Assembly: GCA_051884615.1 (NCBI GenBank) | Contig: JBJEVT010000041.1 | Location: forward strand, 62,001-126,000 | From: UBA1724 sp051884615 | GTDB taxonomy: Bacteria; Verrucomicrobiota; Lentisphaeria; Oligosphaerales; Oligosphaeraceae | Reading direction: 5' to 3' | Length of the DNA stretch: 64,000 nucleotides | Shown: positions 1 through 8,900 of the stretch, in pieces | Position numbering within the stretch: the first letter of the stretch is position 1 | How the letters are laid out: every line of letters begins with the position of its first letter | Made by a program: the position numbers and the translations under genes | The notes under the pieces: generated by a model | Seen by the model: the letters and a program-made list of their open reading frames with translations, nothing else | Databases searched by the model: none | What the model was told of the DNA's origin: nothing

Positions 1-1353
1 CTGCAGCAGGACACCCCCCAGCCCCTGCCCCTGGAACACCGCCGCTTCTCCCTGCCCGACGACATGGTGCGCCATAGCTTCCTCGCCCAGAACGTCCCCG
101 CCATCCACCAGGAGCCCTCCCGTCCCCCCGCCTACGCCTATCTGCCCAGCGTGGTCTGCTCCTCCGGAGACTGGGAGCGCTACGCCACCGCCTTGCGGCG
201 GACCGTGGAGACCCTGGGAGACGGCGGCGCCGCCATCCGGGAGGTGGTGGAGCCTTTCCAGTCCCTTCCCCCGGAGGAGAAGCTGGTCCAGGTGCGGGAG
301 TGGGTGGAGAAGAACATCCGGGAGACCGACCCGGACTTCCATGCGCTGCCCCTGGCCTGCCTCTCCGCGCCGGAAATCACCGCGCGGGACGGCTACGGGA
401 ACTCCGCGGACCGCGCCATCCTCTACTGCGCCCTGCTGAAGGCCCTGGGCTTCCAGCCCCGCATCTACCTCGCCACCCAGGCCCCCAAGGCCACGCCCCT
501 CCAATTCTACTACCGGAAATACCCCACCCCCCGCCTCTTCGACGACTGGCTGGTGGCGGTCGCCCTGGAGAAGGAGGAGATCTGGCTCAACGACCAGAGC
601 CAATACGCCCAGTTTGGCACCAGCCGTTTCCACCACTGCCTCCTGCTGTCCCTGGAGAACGGGGAGCTGCGCACCATGAAGCTGCCGGAGGATCTCCGGA
701 ACCATCCCGTCAGCCGGTGGAGGCTCCAGGTGCGGGAGGATGGCTCCGCGCTCCTCACCGTCCAGGAGAGCATCCAGGGCAGTGCCTTCGGGCACACCCG
801 GAAGAGCTACCAGTGGATGACCCCGGAGGAGCGGCGGCGCCACTACACCAAGCTGGTCAGCGCCATCGCCCAGGACGCCCATCCCGTCACCCCGGATCTG
901 ACCACGGACTTCCATCTCTATCCCGGCCAGATCTCCTATGCGGTGGAGCTGGAGCATTGCGCCACCATGGAGGGAGACTTCTGCTACCTGCGTCTTCCCG
1001 TCTCCCTCTCCAGCGCCCTCTCCTACGCCCGGGCGCCCCGCCAATACCATCCCCTTTACCGGAGCGACGTGCAGAGCAGCGAAATCCACCTGGAGGTGGA
1101 GCTGCCGCCCCAGTATCCCCGCATCCTCATGCTTCCGGCGGACTTCCAGTGGAAGGCGCCGGACGGGGCGGGGACCGTCTCCTGGCGCCACGCCCTCCTT
1201 CCCGCCGCCGAGGGCTCCCCCCGGCTCCTCCGCTTCACCTTCTCCGTGGAGATGGAGCCCGGCGTGACCCCCCTGCGCTTCTACGGCCAATACCAGGAGG
1301 CATACCGGCGCCTCCTCCACGCCGACGCCACCACTCTCCTCCTCTCCCGCTGA
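1..1353 (+). CDS. transglutaminase-like (DUF3857-type) protein, 5' end outside window
   Basis: The frame is open from base 1, so the true start lies upstream; the first internal ATG is at 64. The region at bases 385-470 matches the transglutaminase core of DUF3857-type proteins (GxGxxxDRAxLxxALLKALGF followed by PRIYLA), then a WLN-D block, then a beta-rich C-terminal half. Family members normally carry a Cys/His/Asp triad in this core. Here the nucleophile position in the GDCKDKA-like motif reads G-N-S-A-D-R-A, so Cys is replaced by Ser (codon 403-405), and the expected FNH motif reads FDD. The fold is recognisable but protease/transglutaminase activity is doubtful. Such proteins are usually periplasmic or exported; the signal region is not visible here. 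The gene is followed by a C-rich stretch and an alpha/beta hydrolase on the same strand. Confidence 0.7.
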   Translation: MQQDTPQPLPLEHRRFSLPDDMVRHSFLAQNVPAIHQEPSRPPAYAYLPSVVCSSGDWERYATALRRTVETLGDGGAAIREVVEPFQSLPPEEKLVQVREWVEKNIRETDPDFHALPLACLSAPEITARDGYGNSADRAILYCALLKALGFQPRIYLATQAPKATPLQFYYRKYPTPRLFDDWLVAVALEKEEIWLNDQSQYAQFGTSRFHHCLLLSLENGELRTMKLPEDLRNHPVSRWRLQVREDGSALLTVQESIQGSAFGHTRKSYQWMTPEERRRHYTKLVSAIAQDAHPVTPDLTTDFHLYPGQISYAVELEHCATMEGDFCYLRLPVSLSSALSYARAPRQYHPLYRSDVQSSEIHLEVELPPQYPRILMLPADFQWKAPDGAGTVSWRHALLPAAEGSPRLLRFTFSVEMEPGVTPLRFYGQYQEAYRRLLHADATTLLLSR

Positions 1354-1428
1354 CGGAGAGGAGACTCCCCACGCCCCTTCCCCCCCCCCCCGTCCGGCTC
1401 CGGCGCCGCGTCCCGCCCCCGGGGGGGA

Positions 1429-2442
1429 ATGTCGCCTACTTTCCCGCCTCCCATGCCTTTCCTCGCCTCCTCCACCTACCACTCCCCCGTCCATCTGGGG
1501 GGACACTTCCAGACCATCTACCCCAGCTACTTCGCCACCGCCCCCCAGGTGGACTACACCAGGGAGAAACTCCCCCTGGACGACGGAGACTACCTCTATC
1601 TGGACTGGGCGAAGTGCCCCTCCCCCACGGACGAACTCCTCGTCCTCTGCCACGGGCTGTGCGGACACACCCGGAGACACTACTGCCTCTCCATGGTCCA
1701 CGCCTTCCGGGAGATCGGGGTGGACTGCCTGGCATGGAACTACCGGGGCACGGGGCAGGTGGACAACCAGACCCTCCACATCACCAGCAACAACTCCACG
1801 GGGGATCTCCACCAGGTGATCACCGCCGCCATCTCCCGGGGCTACCGGAGGATCTACCTGGCAGGCTTCTCCATGGGAGCCAACCTGATCTTCCTGTATC
1901 TGGGGCGGGAGTGGGCGCAGGTCCCCCCGGAGGTGCGCGCCGCCGTGGGCGTCTGCGGTCCCATTGACAGCGTCGCCTCCATCCAGGCCAGCCACCACGC
2001 CCTCTTCGGCGTCTACGAGAAGCACTTTGTGCGGAAGCTGAAGCAGCGCGCGGAGGCCATGGCCAGGAACTTCCCGGGCCTGGATCTCCCCGCGATCATG
2101 AAGGCCCGCAGCTTCCAGGAATTCGACCAGGCCTTCACCGCCCCCATCCTGGGCTTCCCCACCGCCCAGGACTACTACCGCACCTCCAGCGCCTTTCCCC
2201 ACCTGGAGAAGATCCGGGTGCCCGCCCTCCTCATCAACCCCGTCAACGATCCCCTCCTCACCCCCAACTGCTTCCCCGTCCAGAAGGCCCGGGAAAATCC
2301 CTGCTTCTATCTGGAGATTCCCCAGGACGGGGGGCATTGCGGATTCCTCACCCCCAAGGGGCGGGAGTGGTGGCCCGCGGAACGGGCGCGGCAGTTCGTC
2401 CAATCCGTGGCGCGCGCCCCGGAGAAGACCGCCGCCTCCTGA
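1429..2442 (+). CDS. alpha/beta hydrolase, YheT/EMB8 type
   Basis: A 337-residue protein with the layout of the YheT family: an N-terminal HLQT-like segment (GGHFQTIYPSY), an oxyanion region LCHGLCGHTRRHY, and the nucleophile elbow GFSMGAN carrying the serine. The acid and histidine are expected in the VNDPLLTP and GGHCGF segments near the C terminus, both visible. Family members are esterases of poorly known substrate. The start is uncertain: ATG at 1429 directly follows a G-run, and a second in-frame ATG at 1453 would begin just before the conserved region. It is co-directional with the cytidylate-kinase-like gene 51 bases downstream, so co-transcription is plausible. Confidence 0.8.
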   Translation: MSPTFPPPMPFLASSTYHSPVHLGGHFQTIYPSYFATAPQVDYTREKLPLDDGDYLYLDWAKCPSPTDELLVLCHGLCGHTRRHYCLSMVHAFREIGVDCLAWNYRGTGQVDNQTLHITSNNSTGDLHQVITAAISRGYRRIYLAGFSMGANLIFLYLGREWAQVPPEVRAAVGVCGPIDSVASIQASHHALFGVYEKHFVRKLKQRAEAMARNFPGLDLPAIMKARSFQEFDQAFTAPILGFPTAQDYYRTSSAFPHLEKIRVPALLINPVNDPLLTPNCFPVQKARENPCFYLEIPQDGGHCGFLTPKGREWWPAERARQFVQSVARAPEKTAAS

Positions 2443-2493
2443 TTCCGTCGTCCCTCCCTCCCCCGTCCCCCCAACGCCAAAAAGGAGAAGCCC

Positions 2494-3327
2494 ATGTCCA
2501 TTCTCACCATCGCCCGGGAGCACGGCGCCTGGACCGCCGTTGCCGGAGAGTCTCTGGCCCAGCGTTTGGGAGCGACCGTCCTAGACAAGGAGGAGCTGGA
2601 GCGTCGCCTTCTGGAGGCGGGCATGAAGTCCAAGCTCTTCCAGCGCTACGACGAGCGGAAGCCCGGCTTCTTCTCCTCCTTCTCGCCGGACCAGGACGTC
2701 TACCTTCTCTACCTCAAGACCGTGATGCTCCAGGCCGCCCGGGAGGGGAATGTGATCATCCTGGGGCGGGGCGCCCATCTGCTCCTGAAGGACCTGCCCA
2801 ACTGCCTCCGGGTGCGCCTGGTGGCCCCCCTGGACTTCCGGGTCCGCACCATCCAGCGGGAATACGGCTACGATCAGGAGACCGCCAACCGCCTGGTCCA
2901 CAAATGCGACGCCGACCGGGCGGGATTCTGCCATTTCCATTTCAACGAGGAGTGGGGGGACGCCTCCCTCTATGACCTGACGGTGAACACCGCCACCCTG
3001 ACCCAGGAGCAGCTGGTGGACTTCCTTGCCCTCCAGATGCAAAGCCGGGTCGGCGCGGAGCAGGAGGAGCAAGCCCGCCCCCTGCTGGCCAACCGGATTC
3101 TGGCGCAGAAGGTCGCCACGGTGCTCCTGGTGGAGCAGAAGATCTCCCTGGCTTTCCTGGATGTCCAGGCCGACGAGACGGGCCGGGTCACCCTGCTGGG
3201 CGCCACCACCACGCCCGCGGCGGCGCATCTGGCGGCGCAGGCCGCCCGGAACATTCCCGGCGTCACGGAGGTGGACAACCAGATCCGGATCGCCCTGGAG
3301 ATGGTGCAGCCCACGCCCCGCATCTAG
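2494..3327 (+). CDS. cytidylate-kinase-like protein fused to a C-terminal BON domain
   Basis: 277 residues. Residues 1-190 resemble the Cytidylate_kin2 family: TIAREHG start, central ILGRGAHLLL strand-helix, and RLVAPLDFRVRTIQREYG. Residues 195-275 form a BON domain (beta-alpha-beta with a VTLLGA strand and IPGVTEVDNQIRI ending), a module that usually binds membranes or ligands. The family P-loop normally reads REYGSGG; here the segment is REHGAWTAVAG, with no glycine-rich loop and no GK[ST], so nucleotide binding may be lost. A strong ribosome binding site (AAAGGAG) precedes ATG 2494. fabI begins 12 bases downstream, suggesting an operon. Kinase activity is inference from the family and is weakened by the altered loop. 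Confidence 0.7.
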   Translation: MSILTIAREHGAWTAVAGESLAQRLGATVLDKEELERRLLEAGMKSKLFQRYDERKPGFFSSFSPDQDVYLLYLKTVMLQAAREGNVIILGRGAHLLLKDLPNCLRVRLVAPLDFRVRTIQREYGYDQETANRLVHKCDADRAGFCHFHFNEEWGDASLYDLTVNTATLTQEQLVDFLALQMQSRVGAEQEEQARPLLANRILAQKVATVLLVEQKISLAFLDVQADETGRVTLLGATTTPAAAHLAAQAARNIPGVTEVDNQIRIALEMVQPTPRI

Positions 3328-3339
3328 GAAAGCGGCCCC

Positions 3340-4143
3340 ATGGACTTTCTGCAGCTCGAGGGAAAATGGATTCTGGTGGCGGGGGTGGCGAACCGCCGGA
3401 GCATCGCCTGGCACGCAGCCCGGGGATTGCGGGAGGCCGGCGCCCATGTCCTCTTTCTCTTCCGGAACCAGGAGCTTCTGGAGAAGAACCGGACCCTGAT
3501 CGGACCGGACGCCCCCGCCTTTCCCTGCGACCTGGAGCGCCCGGAGGAACTCCCCGCCATGGTCCGGTGGGTGGCCGCCCGCACCCGACGGCTGGACGGC
3601 ATCCTCCACTCCGTGGCGTTCGCCAACTACTCCCGGGGGCTCCTGCCCTTCCACCAAATCCCCCGGGAGGACTTCCTCCAGGCCCTGGACATCTCCTGCC
3701 TCTCCCTGCCCCGGCTCTGCCACGCCCTCCAGGAGCTGCTGGCTCCCGACGCCTCCATCGTCACCATGTCCATCTCCTCCACCCGCATGGCGGCGGAGAG
3801 CTACGGATACATGGGGCCGGTGAAGGCCGCCCTGGACTCCACGGTGGTCTTCCTGGCCAAATCCCTCACCAGCACCCTCTCCCCCGAGATCCGGGTGAAC
3901 GCCGTGGGCGCCGCCCCCTTGAAGACCAGCGCCTCCGCGGGCATCCCCGGATATGTGGACGCCTATCTCTTCGCGGAGAAGGCGACCATGCGCCACCGCG
4001 CCCTGGAGACCCGGGAGGCCGCCGACACCGCCCTCTTCCTCCTCTCTCCCCGCGCCAGCGGCATCAACGCCCAGACCCTGGTGGTGGACGCCGGCATGGG
4101 CGCCAATTTCTTCGACGACGCCATCCTCCATCCCGGAGAATGA
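3340..4143 (+). CDS. fabI: enoyl-[acyl-carrier-protein] reductase (NADH), FabI type
   Basis: 267 residues, the usual FabI length. It catalyses the last reductive step of each fatty-acid elongation cycle, reducing trans-2-enoyl-ACP with NAD(P)H in the cytosol. An atypical SDR nucleotide-binding start (VAGVANRRSIAW) matches FabI rather than classical SDRs, and the catalytic pair is Tyr155-x6-Lys162 (YGYMGPVK), the FabI spacing. The block IRVNAVGAAPLKTSAS matches the FabI substrate-binding region where RVNAVSAGPIRT is usual. The GI..Q.LVVDAG end is also typical. The gene lies 12 bases after the kinase-like/BON gene and 43 bases before the aminotransferase, all on one strand. Confidence 0.9.
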   Translation: MDFLQLEGKWILVAGVANRRSIAWHAARGLREAGAHVLFLFRNQELLEKNRTLIGPDAPAFPCDLERPEELPAMVRWVAARTRRLDGILHSVAFANYSRGLLPFHQIPREDFLQALDISCLSLPRLCHALQELLAPDASIVTMSISSTRMAAESYGYMGPVKAALDSTVVFLAKSLTSTLSPEIRVNAVGAAPLKTSASAGIPGYVDAYLFAEKATMRHRALETREAADTALFLLSPRASGINAQTLVVDAGMGANFFDDAILHPGE

Positions 4144-4186
4144 CCCGCCCCGTTCCCCCGACCTCTCTCCCCGCCTCCCTCCTTTC

Positions 4187-5374
4187 ATGACCCCCTCCTC
4201 CGAAGAAATCCGCGCCCTCTACCGCGACGCCATGGTCCCCACCTACAACTTCTCCGCGCCCATCATGGTCCGGGGAGAAGGCTCCCGACTCTGGGACCTG
4301 GAGGGACGGGAATATCTGGACTTCACCACCGGCATCAGCGTCTGCAGCCTGGGCCACTGCCATCCCCGGGTCTCCCAGGCCATCGCCCGGCAGGCCGCCA
4401 CCCTGATGCACTGCTCCAACATCTTCTGCAACCTCAACGCCCCCCGCCTTGCCATGCGCCTCTCCCAAAAGGGCATCCAGGGCAAGGTCTTCTTCGCCAA
4501 CTCCGGCGCGGAGGCCAACGAGGGCATGATCAAGACCGCCAGGCTCTGGGGATCCTGCCACGGGGGACGCCATGAAATCATCGTCTTCCGCACCTCCTTC
4601 CACGGGCGCACCCTGGCCACCCTCGCCGCCACCGGGCAACCCGTCTTCCGGCAGGGCATGGAGCCCGACATGCCCGGATTCGTCACGGTCCCCTACAACG
4701 ACCTGGACGCCGTGGCGCAGGCCGTCACCCCCCGCACCTGCGCCGTCCTCCTGGAGCCCGTCCAGGCGGAGGGCGGGGTCTATCCCGCCACCCCCGAGTT
4801 CCTCCAGGGGCTGCGGCGGCTTTGCGACCAGAAGGAACTGCTCCTGCTGCTGGACGAAGTGCAGACGGGCATGGGACGCACCGGAAGCTTCTTCTGCTTC
4901 CAGCAGTATGGCGTTCGCCCCGACGCCTTCTCCACCGCCAAGGCGCTGGGCAACGGCATCCCCCTCGCCTGCTTCCAGCTCAGCCAGGAACTCGCCCGGC
5001 TCCACCAGCCCGGACTGACCCACGGCTCCACCTTCGGGGGAAATCCCCTTGCCACCGCCGCCGGACTGGCGGTCCTGGACGCCTTCGAGGAGGAGAATAT
5101 CCTGGAGAACGTGCGTATACAAAGTGCCGCCCTCCGCAACGGATTGGAGGAACTCCGGAAACGGCACCCCGCCGTCAAGGAGGTGAGAGGACTGGGGCTC
5201 CTCCTGGGAATCCAGTTGGACGAGGCGCTCCCCGACACCGCCGCGAAATGCCGGGAGAAGGGACTGCTCACCCTCACCGCCGGAAAGGGAGTCATGCGGC
5301 TGCTCCCCTCCCTGAAAATCACTTCCCAGGAAGTCCAGACCGCCCTCGCCATTCTGGACGAGGCTCTCCCGTGA
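4187..5374 (+). CDS. argD: acetylornithine/succinyldiaminopimelate-type aminotransferase (class III, PLP)
   Basis: 395 residues from ATG 4187, chosen because conserved sequence begins there (YNFSAPIMVRGEGSRLWD); the frame is open further upstream but overlaps fabI. Class III aminotransferase hallmarks: NSGAEANE (PLP phosphate region), LLDEVQTGMGRTG with Asp223 contacting the PLP ring nitrogen, and STAKALGNG with the Schiff-base Lys252. Family members transfer the delta-amino group of N-acetylornithine in arginine synthesis, and many also serve lysine synthesis. No other arg gene is in view, so substrate assignment rests on overall ArgD-like motifs; a related omega-aminotransferase is possible. 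Confidence 0.8.
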   Translation: MTPSSEEIRALYRDAMVPTYNFSAPIMVRGEGSRLWDLEGREYLDFTTGISVCSLGHCHPRVSQAIARQAATLMHCSNIFCNLNAPRLAMRLSQKGIQGKVFFANSGAEANEGMIKTARLWGSCHGGRHEIIVFRTSFHGRTLATLAATGQPVFRQGMEPDMPGFVTVPYNDLDAVAQAVTPRTCAVLLEPVQAEGGVYPATPEFLQGLRRLCDQKELLLLLDEVQTGMGRTGSFFCFQQYGVRPDAFSTAKALGNGIPLACFQLSQELARLHQPGLTHGSTFGGNPLATAAGLAVLDAFEEENILENVRIQSAALRNGLEELRKRHPAVKEVRGLGLLLGIQLDEALPDTAAKCREKGLLTLTAGKGVMRLLPSLKITSQEVQTALAILDEALP

Positions 5375-5377
5375 TTT

Positions 5378-5410
5378 GTTATAACCTATTGCAAACAAGC
5401 GCGTTATAAC
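5378..5410 (+). promoter_or_regulatory. paired GTTATAAC palindromes, 17-base spacer
   Basis: Two perfect copies of the 8-base palindrome GTTATAAC lie at 5378-5385 and 5403-5410, 25 bases start to start. The spacer holds TTG-N4-CAA. The second copy contains a TATAAC that could be a -10 box for the gene at 5440. An element with the same spacing occurs at 60442-60474 before the HIT gene. It could be an operator pair, or a promoter whose -10 lies in the second palindrome. Confidence 0.55.
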
Positions 5411-5439
5411 ATAACAACACCCGTCAGGAGGAAAAGACG

Positions 5440-5931
5440 ATGCTTTCATCCCGCCCCATCTTCGCTTTCGCTTCCCTTCTGCTTCTCTGCCTTTGCGCCG
5501 CGCCCCTCTCCGGCGAGACCATCCGTCACTACGACAAGAACGGGCGCTCCCAGGGGCGCACGGAGATTGGCGCCGACGGGGTCGCCCGCCACTACGACCA
5601 GAACGGCGTCTACACGGGACGCTCCGTGACCTCGCCGGACGGCACCACACGCTACTACGACAAGAACGGGCGCTCCCAGGGACGCGCCGAGTCCTCCCCC
5701 AACGGCACCACCCGCTACTACGACAAGGACGGGCGCTCCCAGGGGCGTGCCGAGTCCTCCCCCGACGGCACCACACGCTACTACGACAAGGACGGGCGCT
5801 CCCAGGGGCGCACCACCTCCTCCCCCGCCGGCACCACCCGGCACTATGACAGGGACGGACGCTCCCAGGGGCGGGACAACGGCGGCACTCTCTCCCCCGC
5901 CCTGAACAACCGGAATCCCGCCAGGCGGTAG
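5440..5931 (+). CDS. secreted repeat protein (six 21-residue YYDK-DGRSQGR repeats)
   Basis: 163 residues with a signal peptide (basic start, hydrophobic run FAFASLLLLCLCAAP, cleavage likely near LSGE). The mature protein is almost only six repeats of 21 residues with the pattern TTRYYDKDGRSQGRAESSPxG, the first two more divergent. Short YD-type repeats of this kind occur in exported proteins of unknown function in other Gram-negative bacteria. There is no catalytic motif. A good ribosome binding site (AGGAGG) precedes ATG 5440. The upstream paired palindrome suggests dedicated regulation. The next gene starts 21 bases downstream. Confidence 0.75.
   Translation: MLSSRPIFAFASLLLLCLCAAPLSGETIRHYDKNGRSQGRTEIGADGVARHYDQNGVYTGRSVTSPDGTTRYYDKNGRSQGRAESSPNGTTRYYDKDGRSQGRAESSPDGTTRYYDKDGRSQGRTTSSPAGTTRHYDRDGRSQGRDNGGTLSPALNNRNPARR
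5518..5877 (+). repeat. 63-bp in-frame tandem repeat, six units
   Basis: Each unit encodes 21 residues beginning Thr-(Thr/Ile)-Arg-(Tyr/His)-Tyr-Asp. Units 3 to 5 are nearly identical at DNA level, which suggests recent duplication, while units 1 and 2 have drifted. The last unit is incomplete. Confidence 0.85.
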
Positions 5932-5952
5932 CCCGTCTCTCTTCCTCCCCCC

Positions 5953-8900
5953 ATGAACTCCTCCCGTTCCACCCAACCTTTCTGGAGACGCTGGCTCGCC
6001 CGGGGTTTTCTCCTGCTTCTGGGGCTCGTCGCCGCCCTGTTCCTGCTGTTGGTGGCGGTGCCCGGCCTCTTCGGCTACCCCCGCGTCTTCCGGGATGCCC
6101 TGGCGGAGTCCTTCTGCCCCGAGGGCGGCGCCTGCCGCATCCGGGCGATGCAGGGCAACCTGGTCACCGGGCTGGAATTGAACGACGTGGAGGTGGAGAT
6201 GCCCCTGCCCCAGGGGCGGGCCCTTCTCACCCTGCCCGCGGCACGACTCTCCTTCCGTCCCCTCCCCCTGCTGACGGGACGCATGATTCCCCGGAAAATC
6301 ACCTTCGCCGAGGGGAGCGCCACCCTGTTCCTGACCTCTCCCGGCCAGGAGGAGGAGACCTCCCTGGCCTTCGCCCCCCTCTCCGGCAGATTCCTCCTGA
6401 CCCTGCCCCGGACCCTGCTGGCAGAACTGAAAGGCAATCTGCCGGGCATGGACCTCTCCCTGCAAGTCCATCTCACCGACCTGGACGCCGTGGAATCCGT
6501 CCAGGAGGAGTTCTCCCTCCTGCTGCCCGCCCTCGCCGGCACGGAGGCGGAGCCCCCCGTCCAGAAGGAGGAGGACGCCGCCCCGGAGGAGGACGCCGCC
6601 CCGGAGGAAGAGGGCGTCGTCCCCTCCCCGCCCGGCCTTCCCGGCGTTCTCAACCGGCTGACCGCCCTCTGCCGCCAAGCCGGCGACACCTCCCTCTCCC
6701 TGCGGCTCTCCGGCAGCCTCCGGAATCCGGATTCCCTTGTCCTCGCGGGAAAAGCCACCATGACCAACGGGGAGATCCTGGGACGCAGCATCTACCGCGC
6801 CCAGGGAAGCTTCCAGCTGCGCCGGAGCCGCTTCTCCCTGGACGATCTCCACGTCACCTACAACGCCCGGGAATTTCTCCGCTGCCAGGGGGAGGCGGAT
6901 TTCCTGAACCAGACCATCCAGGGCAGCGTGCAGGCCGCCTGCATGCCCGGCACCATCCTGTGGCTGGCGGGGCTCTCCCCTTCCCTCCTTCCCCCCTGGG
7001 TCCTCTTCTCCACCCCCGTGAATTTCCAGGGCACGCTGCCCCCCACCTCCTGGAATCTCCGCAATCCCCAGCCCACCCTCGCCTTCTCCACCCAGGATCT
7101 CCGGGTGCGGGACCTTCTCCTGCCCCGGGTCTCCGGCACCCTTACCTACCAGGAAGGCAGCATCCTCCTCCGGGACCTCCGGCTCGCCTTCACGCCCGAG
7201 GGAGGAGAGGACAAGGACGCCTACAGCCTCCAGGGAGAAATGGCATTCGCCCTGAAACCCCAGACCTTCCAAGGCTCTCTGGAAGGCACGGTGAATGTGC
7301 GGGACCTCCTGCACAAGCTGGAACTGCTGGAAAGCCGGGACACCCCCCTGGAGGCTTTCTCCAACGCCCGCCTCGCCCTGGAAATCGCCCCCTCGCCCTG
7401 GAAGGACTGGAAGCTCTGGGAGGGCACCCTCACCCTGGGGCAACCCCGGAGCACCCTGGGAAAATTCTCCCTCACCGACCTGGAGCTGAAAGGACGCGCC
7501 CGGGAGGGGTGCCTGACGCTGGACGCCACCTCCCGCCTGGCGAACAACGACGCCACCCGCCTCTCCCTCCATCTGGAGACCTCCCATCCCCAGACCCCCG
7601 ACGCTCCCGTCGCCCTCCAGATCCGTCCCAGAATCCTCCAGGGGGAGGAGGAGGCCCTTTCCGCCCAGGTCACCCTTCTGTGGACGCCCAGGGACTCCAC
7701 CCTCCAGATTCCCGAGGGCGAGCTGCTGCTGCGCCCCGAGCTCCTCTTCCCCCTCCTCCAGGCTCCCCTCTCCCTGCCGGATCACTTCGTCATGAGCTGG
7801 TTCCAATGCCAGGATCCCGCCCGTCCCGCCCGCTTCACCTTCTCCGTGCCCCGGCGCGCCATGCTCAGCCCCCGGGATTCCTGGGACTGGGAAAAGAGCC
7901 CCTGGCAGCTGGACGGCTCCCTGGAAATGCCCCGGATGAAGATGAAGGAAATCCTCTTCGAGACCCTCACCGCCAACTTCCATCTCTCCGGGACCCAGAT
8001 GATCTTCACCCAGCTGGAGGGAATTCTCCCCGAAGGCCAGGGCTCCTTGACGGCGAACCTGAAGATTCTCTTCCATCCTTTCCAAATCCTCTTCGACAAT
8101 CTCCGTCTCAGCGGACCGCCCCTCTCCTTCCGGAACCTCCTCCACGCCCCCGGCGCCATCCAGGTCTACGACCAGGTCTGGGAATCCTTCCAATGGCCGG
8201 AGCCGCCGGAACCCCGGGAGGAGCACTGCCTCCTCCAGATTCCTCTGCTGGAATACCGGGAATACGAGGGGGACAAATGGAGGCTGACCCTGCTGGGCAC
8301 CGTGGATGTCCGACACTTCCAATACCAGGGCCTCCCCCTGGCCTCCCTCCATGCCAAGGTGGCGCTGGAACTCCCCGAGCATGGCCTGACGGTCACCGAC
8401 ATCCTCCTTTGCCAGGAACCGGGGCGGGAGGAGGGCCTCAAGGGCACCCTTTCCATGGATTTCCAGCAGGGAATCCAGGGCGTCTTCCACGGCGAAAAGC
8501 AATCCGGCACCTTCCCCACCCTGCAGCTCCTGGCCTGCCTCCTCTACCAGAATCCCGACGCCCTGGCCAGCTTCACCCTGCCCCCGGAAGCCAATTTCAC
8601 CTGCGAGGGACGCTTCTTCCAGGGAATCCCCGACGCCCTGGCCCTGGAAGGCACCCTGGAAACCCCCACCCTCCGCTACCAGAACATCCATCTCCAGAAT
8701 CTCCAGGGAAAATGGAAATTCCTGAACAACCGTATCTTCTGGGACGTGCCCAGCGCCGAATTCTTCCAGGGCACCCTGGTCACCACCGGATTCTATGACC
8801 GCGCCCTCCAAAAATCCGAGTTTCACGCCACCGCCCGGGGAATCCCCCTGGCACACCTGCTGAAACTCTCCCAGGACACCCTCCTGGACCCCGAAAACAC

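Noticed and set aside
2581..4188. 535-codon open frame on the minus strand across the kinase-like gene and fabI
   Set aside because: Glycine- and glutamine-rich antisense reading of high-GC genes; no motif and overlaps two well-supported genes.
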